A stretch of 64,000 nt of DNA from an uncultured Bacteroidota bacterium. GTDB lineage: Bacteria > Bacteroidota > Bacteroidia > Bacteroidales > UBA12077. The translations under genes were made by a program, and so were the position numbers. Within the stretch, counting starts at the first letter, position 1, and the number at the start of each line of letters is the position of its first letter. Of the stretch, positions 43,990 through 52,749 are shown in pieces. Location of the stretch: positions 32,626 to 96,625 of the forward strand of contig CAJXLK010000001.1 in NCBI GenBank assembly GCA_913055635.1, read 5' to 3'. The notes under the pieces were generated by a model. That model was not told where the DNA came from and did no database searches. It saw only the letters and a list, made by a program, of their open reading frames with translations.

Positions 43990-45669
43990 ATGAAAAAAAT
44001 ACTGATCAGCCTGCTGCTTTGTGGCATTCTTTTGCCGGCCCAGGCACAAACACAGGAAAAAACAGTGGCCCTTGAACCGTCCGATCGTTACCTGAATTTT
44101 CCCATCGATCGCTCTGGCGATAAAGTAAAGGCCCGCATCATCCTCGGTGAGGAGGTATTGGATGAATTTACCCTGAAGTTGGCCCGCACCCGCGAGGAGA
44201 CTGATTTCTGGACCTTTTTCCGTACCGACCGCTACCAGGGGCAAGATGTTTCGGTGGAAGTGGATCAGCCATCTTTGAGGGAGCAGACCATGGGGCTGAT
44301 CCATGCCGATGCCACCTTCCCCGGCCAGGACAGCCTCTACCGCGAGGCCTACCGCCAGCAGCTGCACTTTTCTTCACAACGCGGTTGGAACAACGATCCC
44401 AACGGGCTGGTCTATGAAAAGGGTACCTACCACCTGTTTTATCAGCACAATCCCTACGGCTGGAACTGGGGCAACATGCACTGGGGCCATGCCGTCAGCA
44501 AGGACCTGATCCACTGGGAGGAACGGGCCAATGCCTTGTTTACCCCTACCCATGAACAGATGGCCTTTTCCGGATCGGCTGCCATAGCCGATGAAAACAG
44601 CTCGGGTTTCACCAAAAATGGCGTCCATCCCATCGTGGCAGCTTATACACGTACCGGTGTGGGCGAAAATTTGGCCCTTAGTTATGATGGGGGCCAAACA
44701 TTTGAATCTTTCGATGGCAACCCCGTGGTGGAGCACGATGGCCGGGATCCGAAGATTTTTTGGTATGAACCCGGCGGGCACTGGGTGATGGTCGTTTATG
44801 ACGAGTCCCATACCCGCAAGATCGCCGGCGGGGAGTCGGCCCGGTTATATCAGCATGCCATCTACACTTCTCCCGACCTGAAGGATTGGCAATATCAATC
44901 GGCCGTATCAGGATTCTTTGAATGCCCCGAGTTGTTGAAGATGCCGGTAAAGGGCCAGCCAGGCACCTCCAAATGGGTAATGTATGGCGCCGATGGCAAA
45001 TATATGGTGGGTACATTCAACGGAAAAGAATTTACCGTTGAACAGCCCCTGACCAAATATGAGCACGGTGGGGCTTTTTATGCTTCCCAGATGTACAACA
45101 ATACCCCCGATGGCAGGCCCATCCAGATCGGCTGGTTCCAGATCACCACCGAAAACATGCCTTTCAATCAATGTATGACCATTCCCATGAAGCTGACCCT
45201 GGAATACAAGAAAGGTCAATATTTGCTGAATCCTTCTCCGGTCAAAGAATTGTCTAAATTGCACGATCAAACCCATGTTTTTGAAGACAAGCTCTTAACC
45301 GGGGAGGACCGTTTTAAGGCCCCCGTAGCCGGTGAGTTGCTGCACCTGACCGCTGAATTTGAACTGGGCGATGCCCACCGCCTGGGCCTTAACATCAATG
45401 GCTATAAACTGACCTACAACCATCTGAGGGGCGACTTCAACGGGGTCCATTATAAAATACCCCATGACCAGCCCCTGAAGATTGAAGTGGTGGTTGATCG
45501 CTCCAGCATGGAGGTGTTTGTCAATGACGGTGAATTGTATTTTGCCGAACCCCACGACAATGTGAAAGCAGAAAAAACACTGGAGGTTTTCAGCAATGGG
45601 GGAGGTGAGTCAGCCAAATCCTTTTTGAAACGGCTGGAGGTTCATCGGATGCAATCGATTTGGAAGTAA
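43990..45669 (+). CDS. GH32 fructan hydrolase with extra N-terminal domain (active-site intact)
   Basis: The protein has 559 residues with a type I signal peptide ('LLLCGILLPAQAQ'). Residues about 25-115 form an additional N-terminal beta domain, like the DUF4980 module of Bacteroidota GH32 enzymes. The five-bladed propeller follows with nucleophile D136 ('WNNDPNG'), transition-state stabiliser D253 ('RDPKIFW') and acid/base E311 ('ECPELL'); a C-terminal beta-sandwich ends in 'VVDRSSMEVFVNDGELYF'. It should cleave beta-fructosyl bonds of levan or inulin, probably in the periplasm given the signal peptide type. Endo or exo mode cannot be told from sequence alone. Confidence 0.92.
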   Translation: MKKILISLLLCGILLPAQAQTQEKTVALEPSDRYLNFPIDRSGDKVKARIILGEEVLDEFTLKLARTREETDFWTFFRTDRYQGQDVSVEVDQPSLREQTMGLIHADATFPGQDSLYREAYRQQLHFSSQRGWNNDPNGLVYEKGTYHLFYQHNPYGWNWGNMHWGHAVSKDLIHWEERANALFTPTHEQMAFSGSAAIADENSSGFTKNGVHPIVAAYTRTGVGENLALSYDGGQTFESFDGNPVVEHDGRDPKIFWYEPGGHWVMVVYDESHTRKIAGGESARLYQHAIYTSPDLKDWQYQSAVSGFFECPELLKMPVKGQPGTSKWVMYGADGKYMVGTFNGKEFTVEQPLTKYEHGGAFYASQMYNNTPDGRPIQIGWFQITTENMPFNQCMTIPMKLTLEYKKGQYLLNPSPVKELSKLHDQTHVFEDKLLTGEDRFKAPVAGELLHLTAEFELGDAHRLGLNINGYKLTYNHLRGDFNGVHYKIPHDQPLKIEVVVDRSSMEVFVNDGELYFAEPHDNVKAEKTLEVFSNGGGESAKSFLKRLEVHRMQSIWK

Positions 45670-45799
45670 GTATAATGGAGTCCGTTGAAAAACATTGGGA
45701 TAAGATAGTTGGCCAGACTTTGTCCCTTCTGCTATATGGCGGCTTCTATGCATCTTTGTGCGTCAATGAGGAAGTGTATGTGTTGTGTAACCTGCTCAT

Positions 45800-45952
45800 G
45801 TTGAGGTATAGCGAAAACCAGTAGCGGCATAGCGAAAACCAGTAGCGGCATAGCGAAAATCAGCAGGGATATAGCGAAAACCAGTAGCGGTATAGCGAAA
45901 ATCATTAGCGGCATAGCGAAAATCATTAGCGGCATAGCCAAAACCAGTCATT
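45800..45952. repeat. 21-bp tandem repeat between two GH32 genes
   Basis: About seven copies of a 21-bp unit, core GGCATAGCGAAAACCAGTA, with variants AAAATCATTAGC and AAAATCAGCAGG. The 398-bp gap between the first and second GH32 genes holds only this array and AT-rich flanks. The unit is not found elsewhere in the window. Confidence 0.9.
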
Positions 45953-46067
45953 TCATGCGTATACTTTTTTCGATTGTATCATCAACATATAAGAGCCCTC
46001 TGCAAAATTTGGTCAGATCATGAGTGGGAGCGTCAGGAATTTCATAAATATTACAAGATATTGATTC

Positions 46068-47639
46068 ATGCGTGTTTTGAAGTTGATCTTTTTGTTTTCC
46101 CTTTACCTTGTCTTTCTTTCCGCCTGTCAGAGGGATGGAGAGAATGGATCGTGGATTGGGGCCGGCGGGGATTATGACGAGCGGTTCCGGCCTCAAATCC
46201 ACTTTTCTCCCCGGCAAAACTGGATGGGCCCGCCGGCCGGTCTGGTTCACTATAAGGGAAAGTACCATCTGTTTTACACCCACAATCCGGCGGACAAATA
46301 TACGGGCAATTCCCACTGGGGGCATGCTGTAAGTGAGGATCTTGTTCACTGGAAGCATCAGCCTATGAGTTTGAAGCCCGATAGCCTCGGCCAGATCTTA
46401 TCCGGCAGTGTGGTGGTCGATACGGCCGGTACATCCAAATTGGGTGGCGAGGGTCATACCCCCATGGTGGCCCTTTTCACCTATAAACAAAAGGGGTCCG
46501 GTGAGAAAATCAGGTATGCCCAGGGGCTGGCTTATAGTGTGGACGAGGGAAAGACCTGGAAAAAATACGGGGACAATCCGGTTTTGAATGAAGGCCAAAC
46601 AAAGGCCTGGCGTCATCCCGATGTTTTTTGGCACCGGGCCTCCAGGCGATGGATCATGACCCTGGCCGGCAGAGGCCGCACACGCTTTTACGCTTCCCCT
46701 GATTTGAAACAGTGGGACCATCTCAGCGAATTCAATGGCCAATGTGGTAAAAATCCGCCCAGGTGGAGCCATCCGGATTTGTTCCCCATTCAACCTGCTG
46801 ATTCAGCTGATCAGCAAAAATGGGTGTTGATGGTCAGCACCGAAAAGGGCGGCCCCTCCAGGGGATCGGCCAGCCGTTATTTTGTAGGAGATTTTGACGG
46901 GGTGCATTTTGTCAATCATCTGGACGGTCAACGCTGGCTGGATTACGGCAAGGATTTTTTTGCCGGGCAAACTTTCGCAGGGTCTAGCCCCGACCGGCGC
47001 ATCGTGCTGGGGTGGATGAACAACTGGCAGTATGCCCAGTCGCTGCCCACCAGTACATGGCGCGGCGCCATGTCACTGCCCCGGGAAGTCTCGCTTCAAA
47101 CCATTCACAATAAAAAATTTTTAACCGGTGAACCGGTCCGGGAGGTAAAAAAACTGCGCAAGCATGCGGCCTCACTGGATGGTTTTGAGGTGGCCCGGGA
47201 GGTTGTTTTAACCGAAAAATTGTCCCGCCAAAGGCTGCCGGTGGAAATGGTCTTGAATTTTCAAACCTGGAATCATACCCAAATCGGCTTTGCCGAACGT
47301 TTCGGGGTTAAACTTTCCGGCGATTCCTCCCGGTTGATCCTTGGTTATGACAATTACCACAGCGTTTTCTACATTAACCGTGCCAATAGCGGACTGACCG
47401 ATTTCTCCGCGGATTTTACCCACAGCAGTGTGGTTCCCTATTTAAAGCCCGATTCAGTGACCACCTTGCGGATTATCCTGGATCGTTCTTCTGTGGAGAT
47501 GTTTGCCGAGGGTGGAAAACGTTCGGCCACAGCAAGGTATTTCAGCCCGAAACCCATGAAGCGTTTGAGCCTTTTTGCAGAAAATGGCCAGGTTGAGTTT
47601 TTGGGAGGTACAATCTATGAATTGAAGGGCATATGGTGA
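46068..47639 (+). CDS. GH32-fold lipoprotein lacking all three catalytic residues (pseudoenzyme)
   Basis: The protein has 523 residues and the lipobox 'FLSAC'. It aligns along its whole length with the GH32 protein encoded 361 bp downstream ('RPQ.HFSPR..WM', 'SHWGHAVSEDLVHW', 'PDSLG.I.SGS.VVD', 'WRGAMSLPREVSLQT', 'LDRSSVEMFAEGG'). The catalytic motifs are changed: 'WMNDPNG' is 'WMGPPAG' (nucleophile Asp to Pro55), 'RDP' is 'RHP' (stabilising Asp to His183) and 'ECPDLF' is 'SHPDLF' (acid/base Glu to Ser234). The frame is intact and surrounding motifs are well kept, which argues against random decay. It is probably surface-exposed and non-hydrolytic, and may bind fructan. No separate surface glycan-binding protein gene is present in this locus. 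Confidence 0.9.
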   Translation: MRVLKLIFLFSLYLVFLSACQRDGENGSWIGAGGDYDERFRPQIHFSPRQNWMGPPAGLVHYKGKYHLFYTHNPADKYTGNSHWGHAVSEDLVHWKHQPMSLKPDSLGQILSGSVVVDTAGTSKLGGEGHTPMVALFTYKQKGSGEKIRYAQGLAYSVDEGKTWKKYGDNPVLNEGQTKAWRHPDVFWHRASRRWIMTLAGRGRTRFYASPDLKQWDHLSEFNGQCGKNPPRWSHPDLFPIQPADSADQQKWVLMVSTEKGGPSRGSASRYFVGDFDGVHFVNHLDGQRWLDYGKDFFAGQTFAGSSPDRRIVLGWMNNWQYAQSLPTSTWRGAMSLPREVSLQTIHNKKFLTGEPVREVKKLRKHAASLDGFEVAREVVLTEKLSRQRLPVEMVLNFQTWNHTQIGFAERFGVKLSGDSSRLILGYDNYHSVFYINRANSGLTDFSADFTHSSVVPYLKPDSVTTLRIILDRSSVEMFAEGGKRSATARYFSPKPMKRLSLFAENGQVEFLGGTIYELKGIW

Positions 47640-48000
47640 TTTAATCGGTTAAATGGGTGATGTATTGGCGAATCAATAGGTGAGGTATAGAGTAAATAGG
47701 ATGTTGAATAAGGAATTTAAATCGTGTGAATGGTTGATGGCATTGTAAAATAGGCCGGTTAAATCGGGGAAAGATAGTTATATATTTATAAAAAGGAGAT
47801 TATATCGGATGAATTAAGGTAATTATCGGCTACATTTTACCATGGCATTTAATTGTTCATATATCGTTCAAATTGTTATACAGAAATTGCAACCTGTTTT
47901 GAGCACATTTACAGAAAAATAGAATATCGGCCTATACAATGAATTTGGTTTATTCGGAAGGTTATGGCATTTAAATAAAAAAATTAAAAACCATTGATTT
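47640..48000. other. AT-rich gene-free gap within the fructan operon
   Basis: No gene, no tandem array and no convincing hairpin is visible in these 361 bp. The stretch is AT-rich and contains several 'AATCGG' words (for example 'GGTTAAATCGGGG' and 'TTATATCGG'). A separate promoter for the last genes of the locus may lie here, but I cannot identify a clear TAnnTTTG element. Confidence 0.4.
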
Positions 48001-49563
48001 ATGAGGAATATTATTGTTTTACTTGCAGCAACTATCCTTGCAGTGGGCTTTTCTTCCTGTAAAGAGGAGGGCGAAGGGAAGGATAAGGATCCGGCCCGCA
48101 AATCATTCAACGAAGTGTACCGGCCTCAGTATCATTTTTCGCCCCGGGCCCATTGGATGAATGATCCCAATGGCATGGTATATTATGAGGGGGAGTATCA
48201 TCTTTTCTTCCAGCATTTTCCGCAGGCTTTGCAATGGGGCCCGATGCATTGGGGCCATGCCACGGCCGAAGATTTGTTTCACTGGGATCGCCATAAGATA
48301 GCGCTTTATCCGGACAGTTTGGGATATATTTTTTCAGGTTCGGCGGTGGTTGACAACAACAACACCACGGGTTTCAAATCGGGGGATGATGCTCCTTTGG
48401 TGGCCATATTCACCCATCATGATCCCGATAACAGCAAGGAGGTACAGAGCATTGCTTACAGTAGGGATGGGGGTGAGAGCTGGAGCAAATACCAGGGCAA
48501 CCCGGTGATTAAGAATCCGGGGATCGAAGATTTCAGAGATCCCAAGGTTTTCTGGCACAAGCCCACCGCCCGTTGGATCATGACCCTGGCCGCCGGCGAT
48601 CATGTGCGGTTTTATTCATCGCCTGATCTGAAGGAATGGAAGCTGGAGAGCACGTTTGGAAAAAATGCCGGCGCCCATGGCGGGGTCTGGGAGTGCCCCG
48701 ATTTATTTCCCCTGCCTTTGGACGGGGATGAACAGAACAAGAAATGGGTTTTATTGGTCAGCACCAACCCGGGAGCACCCAATGGCGGATCGGGCACCCA
48801 GTATTTTGTTGGCCGTTTCGATGGCCACCGTTTTGACAATCAGACGCAAAAACACCGATGGATTGATTACGGCAGCGACAATTATGCCGGGGTGACCTGG
48901 TCCAATGCCCCGGAGCGGAGGTTGTTTATGGGTTGGATGAACAACTGGACCTATGCCGAGCAGATCCCCACTTCCACCTGGCGGGGCGCCATGACCCTGC
49001 CCCGCAGGCTATCCCTGCAAACGGTTCATGGTCAACCCCGTTTGATCTCTCAGCCGGCCAGAGAGGTTGGCGATCTTGGCCAGCGCGTTTTTTCACTCGA
49101 GGCCAAAAAACTTTCAGAAAATTCACTCAACAAGGAGTTTGTCGATATTGACCTGCGCGAAGCAAAGATTTCGCTGGATATGGCCACCGGCAATGCCACA
49201 GACATCATCCTGCGCCTGACCAATAAAGAAGGCCGGGCCCTGGAGTTGGGCTTTGAGAAGCAGGAAAAGGAGCTCTATCTGGACCGCCGGGATGCCGGGG
49301 TTGACAGCTTCCATCAGGCCTTCCCCAAAATACACACCGCACCATTGACCCAATGGCCTGATCAGCTGAACCTGGAGATCTACCTGGACCGCTCTTCGGT
49401 GGAGCTTTTTGTCAATGGCGGAGAGCGGGTGATGACCGACCGCATATTCAACAAAAAGGCCTTCTCCCGGTTGGAAATCTTTACTTCTTCGGGCACCGCC
49501 CGGCTTGAAAAACTGGAGGTCTCCGAAATCAAGTCGGTCTGGTCCAAAGAAAAGATGAATTAG
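48001..49563 (+). CDS. GH32 fructan hydrolase, lipoprotein (active-site intact)
   Basis: The protein has 520 residues and the lipobox 'FSSC' (Cys20). Catalytic residues are all present: nucleophile D55 in 'WMNDPNG', stabiliser D180 in 'FRDPKVFW' and acid/base E231 in 'WECPDLF'. The C-terminal sandwich has 'YLDRSSVELFVNGGERVMTD'. It lacks the extra N-terminal domain of the first GH32 protein. Lipidation and sequence resemble surface levanases/inulinases such as BT1760. It is the closest relative in this window of the inactive GH32 protein just upstream and probably arose from the same duplication. Confidence 0.93.
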   Translation: MRNIIVLLAATILAVGFSSCKEEGEGKDKDPARKSFNEVYRPQYHFSPRAHWMNDPNGMVYYEGEYHLFFQHFPQALQWGPMHWGHATAEDLFHWDRHKIALYPDSLGYIFSGSAVVDNNNTTGFKSGDDAPLVAIFTHHDPDNSKEVQSIAYSRDGGESWSKYQGNPVIKNPGIEDFRDPKVFWHKPTARWIMTLAAGDHVRFYSSPDLKEWKLESTFGKNAGAHGGVWECPDLFPLPLDGDEQNKKWVLLVSTNPGAPNGGSGTQYFVGRFDGHRFDNQTQKHRWIDYGSDNYAGVTWSNAPERRLFMGWMNNWTYAEQIPTSTWRGAMTLPRRLSLQTVHGQPRLISQPAREVGDLGQRVFSLEAKKLSENSLNKEFVDIDLREAKISLDMATGNATDIILRLTNKEGRALELGFEKQEKELYLDRRDAGVDSFHQAFPKIHTAPLTQWPDQLNLEIYLDRSSVELFVNGGERVMTDRIFNKKAFSRLEIFTSSGTARLEKLEVSEIKSVWSKEKMN

Positions 49564-49604
49564 CCGGTGTTATGCCCTGATCATCACAGCCGCCTGAACA
49601 CCTA

Positions 49605-49772
49605 AGGCCTTACAAAAAGAGCAAACAGGACCTTAGACCGGACCGCAGGCCTGACAAAAAGAGCAAAAAGGACCTTAGACCGGACCGCAGGCCTGACAAA
49701 AAGAGCAAACAGGACCTTAGACCGGACTGCAGGCCTGACAAAAAGAGCAAACAAGAACCTCAGACAGAGGAC
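49605..49772. repeat. 42-bp tandem repeat before the sugar porter gene
   Basis: Four units with a period of 42 bp start at 49605, 49647, 49689 and 49731. Each contains AGGCCTGACAAAAAGAGC and ACCTTAGACCGGAC; the fourth is degenerate. The array fills most of the 245-bp gap between the last GH32 gene and the porter. Confidence 0.92.
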
Positions 49773-49808
49773 AACAGCACAGAAACAATAAATTTAAAGA
49801 ATAGATCT

Positions 49809-51149
49809 ATGAGTAAGTCAAGCAGATTATTAATACGCAGTGCATATGTGGCAGCCCTTGGAGGTTTGCTGTTTGGATTTGACACAGCGGTGATCTCGGG
49901 GGCGGAGAAATCGATTCAGGATTTTTGGGATTTGAGTGGTTTCTGGCATGGATTTACCGTAGCGGTCGCCTTGATGGGTACGGTTATAGGAGCATTAACT
50001 GCCGGCAAGCCGGCCGACCGGTTTGGCCGGCGCAATGCATTGATGGTGGTTGCCGCCCTGTACCTGCTATCTGCCTTGGGCAGCAGCCTCTCGCAGTTGT
50101 GGGTGCCTTTTATGATCTACCGCTTTTTGGGTGGTCTGGGCGTTGGCGCCTCATCGGTTATCGGGCCCATGTATATTGCCGAGATCGCCCCGCCCGAGCG
50201 TAGGGGTAAACTGGTGGCCATGTTCCAGTTCAATGTGGTCAGTGGTATATTGTTGGCCTACATCTCCAACTACATCATCTCACTGCTGGCCGAAGCCAAC
50301 GCCTGGCGGTGGATGTTTGGCGTGGAGGCCATACCCGCGGTGCTGTTCTTTGCCTTTCTTTTCGGGGTACCGGCCACACCACGCTGGCTCATCCTTAAAG
50401 GTCAGTCCGATAAGGCCCGTGATATCCTTAAACTCTTCAATGTCGCCAATCTGGAAAAACAGATTAAGACCATAGAAGATTCCATTTATTCCGAAAAGCA
50501 TGTGCAATCGGCGCGGCTTTTTACCAAAAAGATGCGTTATCCCATTATGCTGGCTATCCTGGTGGCTTTTTTCAACCAGTTCTCCGGGATCAATGCCATC
50601 ATGTATTATGCCCCGCGCATATTTGAAGTGGCTGGTGTGGCCCGGGAGTCGGCCCTGCTTCAAAGTGTGGCCATTGGCCTGACCAACATGATCTTTACCC
50701 TGATCGCCATCAACATCATCGACCGGTTTGGCCGGAAAAAACTGCTGCTATTAGGGGCAGCCGGCCTGACCGTTACCCTGGCGATGGTTACCCTCGACTT
50801 CCTGGTGGCTTCCGAGCCCGGAACCATCGTACTGATAGGTTTGATCGGTTTCATCGCTTTCTTTGCCCTCTCACAAGGTACAGTGATCTGGGTGTTCATC
50901 TCTGAGATATTCCCCAACCGGGTAAGAGCCAAAGGTCAGGCCCTGGGAAGCTTTACCCACTGGGCCGGTGCAGCAATCGTCTCGTGGATATTCCCGGTCT
51001 TTGCCAAACTGGGCAATACCACCTCTACCGGTACCGCCTTCCTCATATTTACCGTTATTATGGTGGTTCAGTTTATCGTGGTCTATAAATTCTTCCCTGA
51101 AACCAAAGGAAGATCACTCGAACAAATACAAGATGATTTTGGGTTGTAG
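49809..51149 (+). CDS. MFS sugar porter, probably fructose importer
   Basis: The protein has 446 residues with 12 predicted membrane helices. Sugar-porter signatures are present: 'LFGFDTAVISGA' in TM1, 'ADRFGRRNALM' after TM2, 'MYIAEIAPPERRGKL', 'QFSGINAIMYYAPRIFE', 'DRFGRKKLLLLGA', and 'FPETKGRSLEQIQ' at the C-terminus. Its place at the end of a fructan operon with fructokinase points to proton-linked uptake of fructose across the inner membrane, as for the porter in the B. thetaiotaomicron fructan locus. A strong bidirectional terminator follows 55 bp later. Confidence 0.93.
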   Translation: MSKSSRLLIRSAYVAALGGLLFGFDTAVISGAEKSIQDFWDLSGFWHGFTVAVALMGTVIGALTAGKPADRFGRRNALMVVAALYLLSALGSSLSQLWVPFMIYRFLGGLGVGASSVIGPMYIAEIAPPERRGKLVAMFQFNVVSGILLAYISNYIISLLAEANAWRWMFGVEAIPAVLFFAFLFGVPATPRWLILKGQSDKARDILKLFNVANLEKQIKTIEDSIYSEKHVQSARLFTKKMRYPIMLAILVAFFNQFSGINAIMYYAPRIFEVAGVARESALLQSVAIGLTNMIFTLIAINIIDRFGRKKLLLLGAAGLTVTLAMVTLDFLVASEPGTIVLIGLIGFIAFFALSQGTVIWVFISEIFPNRVRAKGQALGSFTHWAGAAIVSWIFPVFAKLGNTTSTGTAFLIFTVIMVVQFIVVYKFFPETKGRSLEQIQDDFGL

Positions 51150-51204
51150 GGTTAACCTGAAGCCGGGTTTGGGTTTATGCCAGAAGACTGCCCGGGCTTC
51201 CAAC

Positions 51205-51238
51205 AAAAAAAGTTCGGAGATTGCTCCGAACTTTTTTT
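51205..51238. terminator. Strong bidirectional terminator ending the fructan operon
   Basis: AAAAAAAGTTCGGAG (51205-51219) and CTCCGAACTTTTTTT (51224-51238) form a perfect 15-bp inverted repeat with a 4-base loop. The A and T runs allow termination from both directions. Confidence 0.9.
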
Positions 51239-51812
51239 GTTGTTGAATCAAAAGCCCAACAAGCCATGTAAAAACCATCATCTTGTGCATTAAACCCTAA
51301 CCCAAACTTTATGGAAAACCAAGTGATGTCTTTATGAGAAGCTTTCAGTCTTTAGGCAAAACTTATTTGTTTTTGGGAACCCTTCACCCTTTTGCTCTTA
51401 ATATTCTTTTACTTATTTACAAAAAATATTTTCGAACGCCCTTCAATCCTCTACCAAATGCCCCCTTTGTGATGAACACCTCCAAAATTTGATGCGTCCC
51501 GCAAAGGGTATGCCCTTTTGATGAATTTATTTATTAACCCATACTTCCAATGAGGGCAAAAGGTTTGAAGAAATTATTCAGGGGTCCGGTAAAAGTGACG
51601 AATGGTGATTTAGAATTGACCAAAGGCAACAGTCTGGAAAACGGAGAAAAAGGGGACAATGGGATGGCCTGGCAATTTCCTCAATATTGCCTGTTCTCCG
51701 GCAAAAGTCATGAAAAACCGATGACAGCATGGCCTTTCTTCGGCACAAAGATGGCAAACCAAACCCAACATCACCATGCTTCTTGAAAAGTCATAAAACG
51801 GGCGGAAAGGGG
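51239..51812. other. Gene-free gap after the fructan locus
   Basis: No supported gene, tandem repeat or hairpin is visible. A 78-codon frame at 51550-51786 has a composition unlike its neighbours, no recognisable motif and no promoter, so it is not called. Confidence 0.4.
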
Positions 51813-52058
51813 CTAATAGGAATCGTCCGTGGCATTGAGTTTGGCTTCAATTTCCTCGAAGGAGGCCCGGGAATTGGGCATGACAAAATCGGCGCATTTG
51901 CCCAGTTTTTGTATGACCTGGTATCTTCTGCATTTGGTCCATCTTTCTTCTCCGGCCGTGCAGTAAAGCTTTTTATAGACCTGGCCGTAGGATTTGCGGA
52001 TGAAAATCCGGTCGTTGAAAAGCGGGCAATCGTCTTTCAGGGGGCAGAATTTCTTCAT
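51813..52058 (-). CDS. Small cysteine-rich protein of unknown function
   Basis: The protein has 81 residues with five cysteines: two near the start ('KKFCPLKDDCPLFNDR'), one in 'KKLYCTAGEERW', and further ones in 'TKCRRYQ' and 'GKCADFVMPN'. The arrangement CPxFND - LYC - KCxRY - LGK resembles small proteins that I recall in many bacteria without assigned function; a metal or cluster site built from the cysteines is plausible but unproven. It has no signal peptide, so it should be cytoplasmic. It stands alone, with a repeat array beyond its upstream gap. Confidence 0.6.
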   Translation of the reverse strand: MKKFCPLKDDCPLFNDRIFIRKSYGQVYKKLYCTAGEERWTKCRRYQVIQKLGKCADFVMPNSRASFEEIEAKLNATDDSY

Positions 52059-52307
52059 GGTTTCCGCATCTGTAGGTTTGGGCTACCTTAATGGTACTGG
52101 CCTGAGCAAATTACGTTGCGTAAAATCAACGAATGGCCTGATGTTTTCCACGAACGTTCAATTTTTGTTGACGAATGCACCAAATGTTTCCTTGGGAATC
52201 TTCGAGGTGTTAGATCAATTCATCTGGTACAGTGGAGTTCCATAATGACGGGCCTGTATGGATAAATTAAGTAGAAATCAAAGTCCTTTACCCTGCTCGG
52301 GAAATAA

Positions 52308-52344
52308 AAAGCCCCTGGTGCTGTAGAGCCAGCCAGGGGGCTTT
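52308..52344 (-). terminator. Terminator hairpin for minus-strand transcripts
   Basis: On the minus strand AAAGCCCCCTGG (52344-52333) pairs with CCAGGGGCTTT (52318-52308), with one bulged base, and is followed by TTATTTC. It would stop transcription coming from the SecB-like gene upstream on this strand. Confidence 0.5.
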
Positions 52345-52462
52345 CAACGCGGATTCAATGAAAAGACCAATTTGGAGACCTTAAAGGGCTCCAAATCTTT
52401 AGACATCATTATTGCGGTGCCCAAAGGGGGATAACTTGATTGCCGTCAGGAGTGGGTCGCCA

Positions 52463-52710
52463 GAAGGGTTTGAGCTTTATCCTTCGGGAGGAATTCCTCA
52501 GGAGGGTTCAACCTGTGCCCTGTCTTCAGGGGTTCCCCAAAAGGGGTTGAACTTTATCCTTCGGGAAGAATTCCTCAGAAGGGTTCAACCTGTGCCCTGT
52601 CTTCATGGGTTCCCTAAAAGGGGTTGAACTTTATCCTTCGGGAAGAATTCCTCAGAAGGGTTTAACCTGTGACCCGTCAGGCGGGGTTCCCTGAAAGGGT
52701 TAAACTGCCT
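52463..52710. repeat. 77-bp tandem repeat with TTATCCTTCGGGA
   Basis: Three units of 77 bp start near 52466, 52543 and 52620, and a degenerate half-unit follows to about 52710. Each contains GGGTTGAACTTTATCCTTCG and 'AATTCCTCAGAAGGGTTCAA'. Short inverted segments within the unit (GAACCC/GGGTTC) suggest hairpins. The array lies between two minus-strand genes. Confidence 0.85.
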
Positions 52711-52749
52711 ACCATCAGAGGGTTACTACCCTGTAAGGATTTGGGCCTT

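Noticed and set aside
46068..47639. Second GH32 gene as an ordinary decayed pseudogene
   Set aside because: The frame is full length, has a lipobox, and structural motifs around the lost catalytic residues are conserved.
51550..51786. 78-codon plus-strand frame after the fructan locus
   Set aside because: No motif or promoter; composition unlike neighbouring genes.
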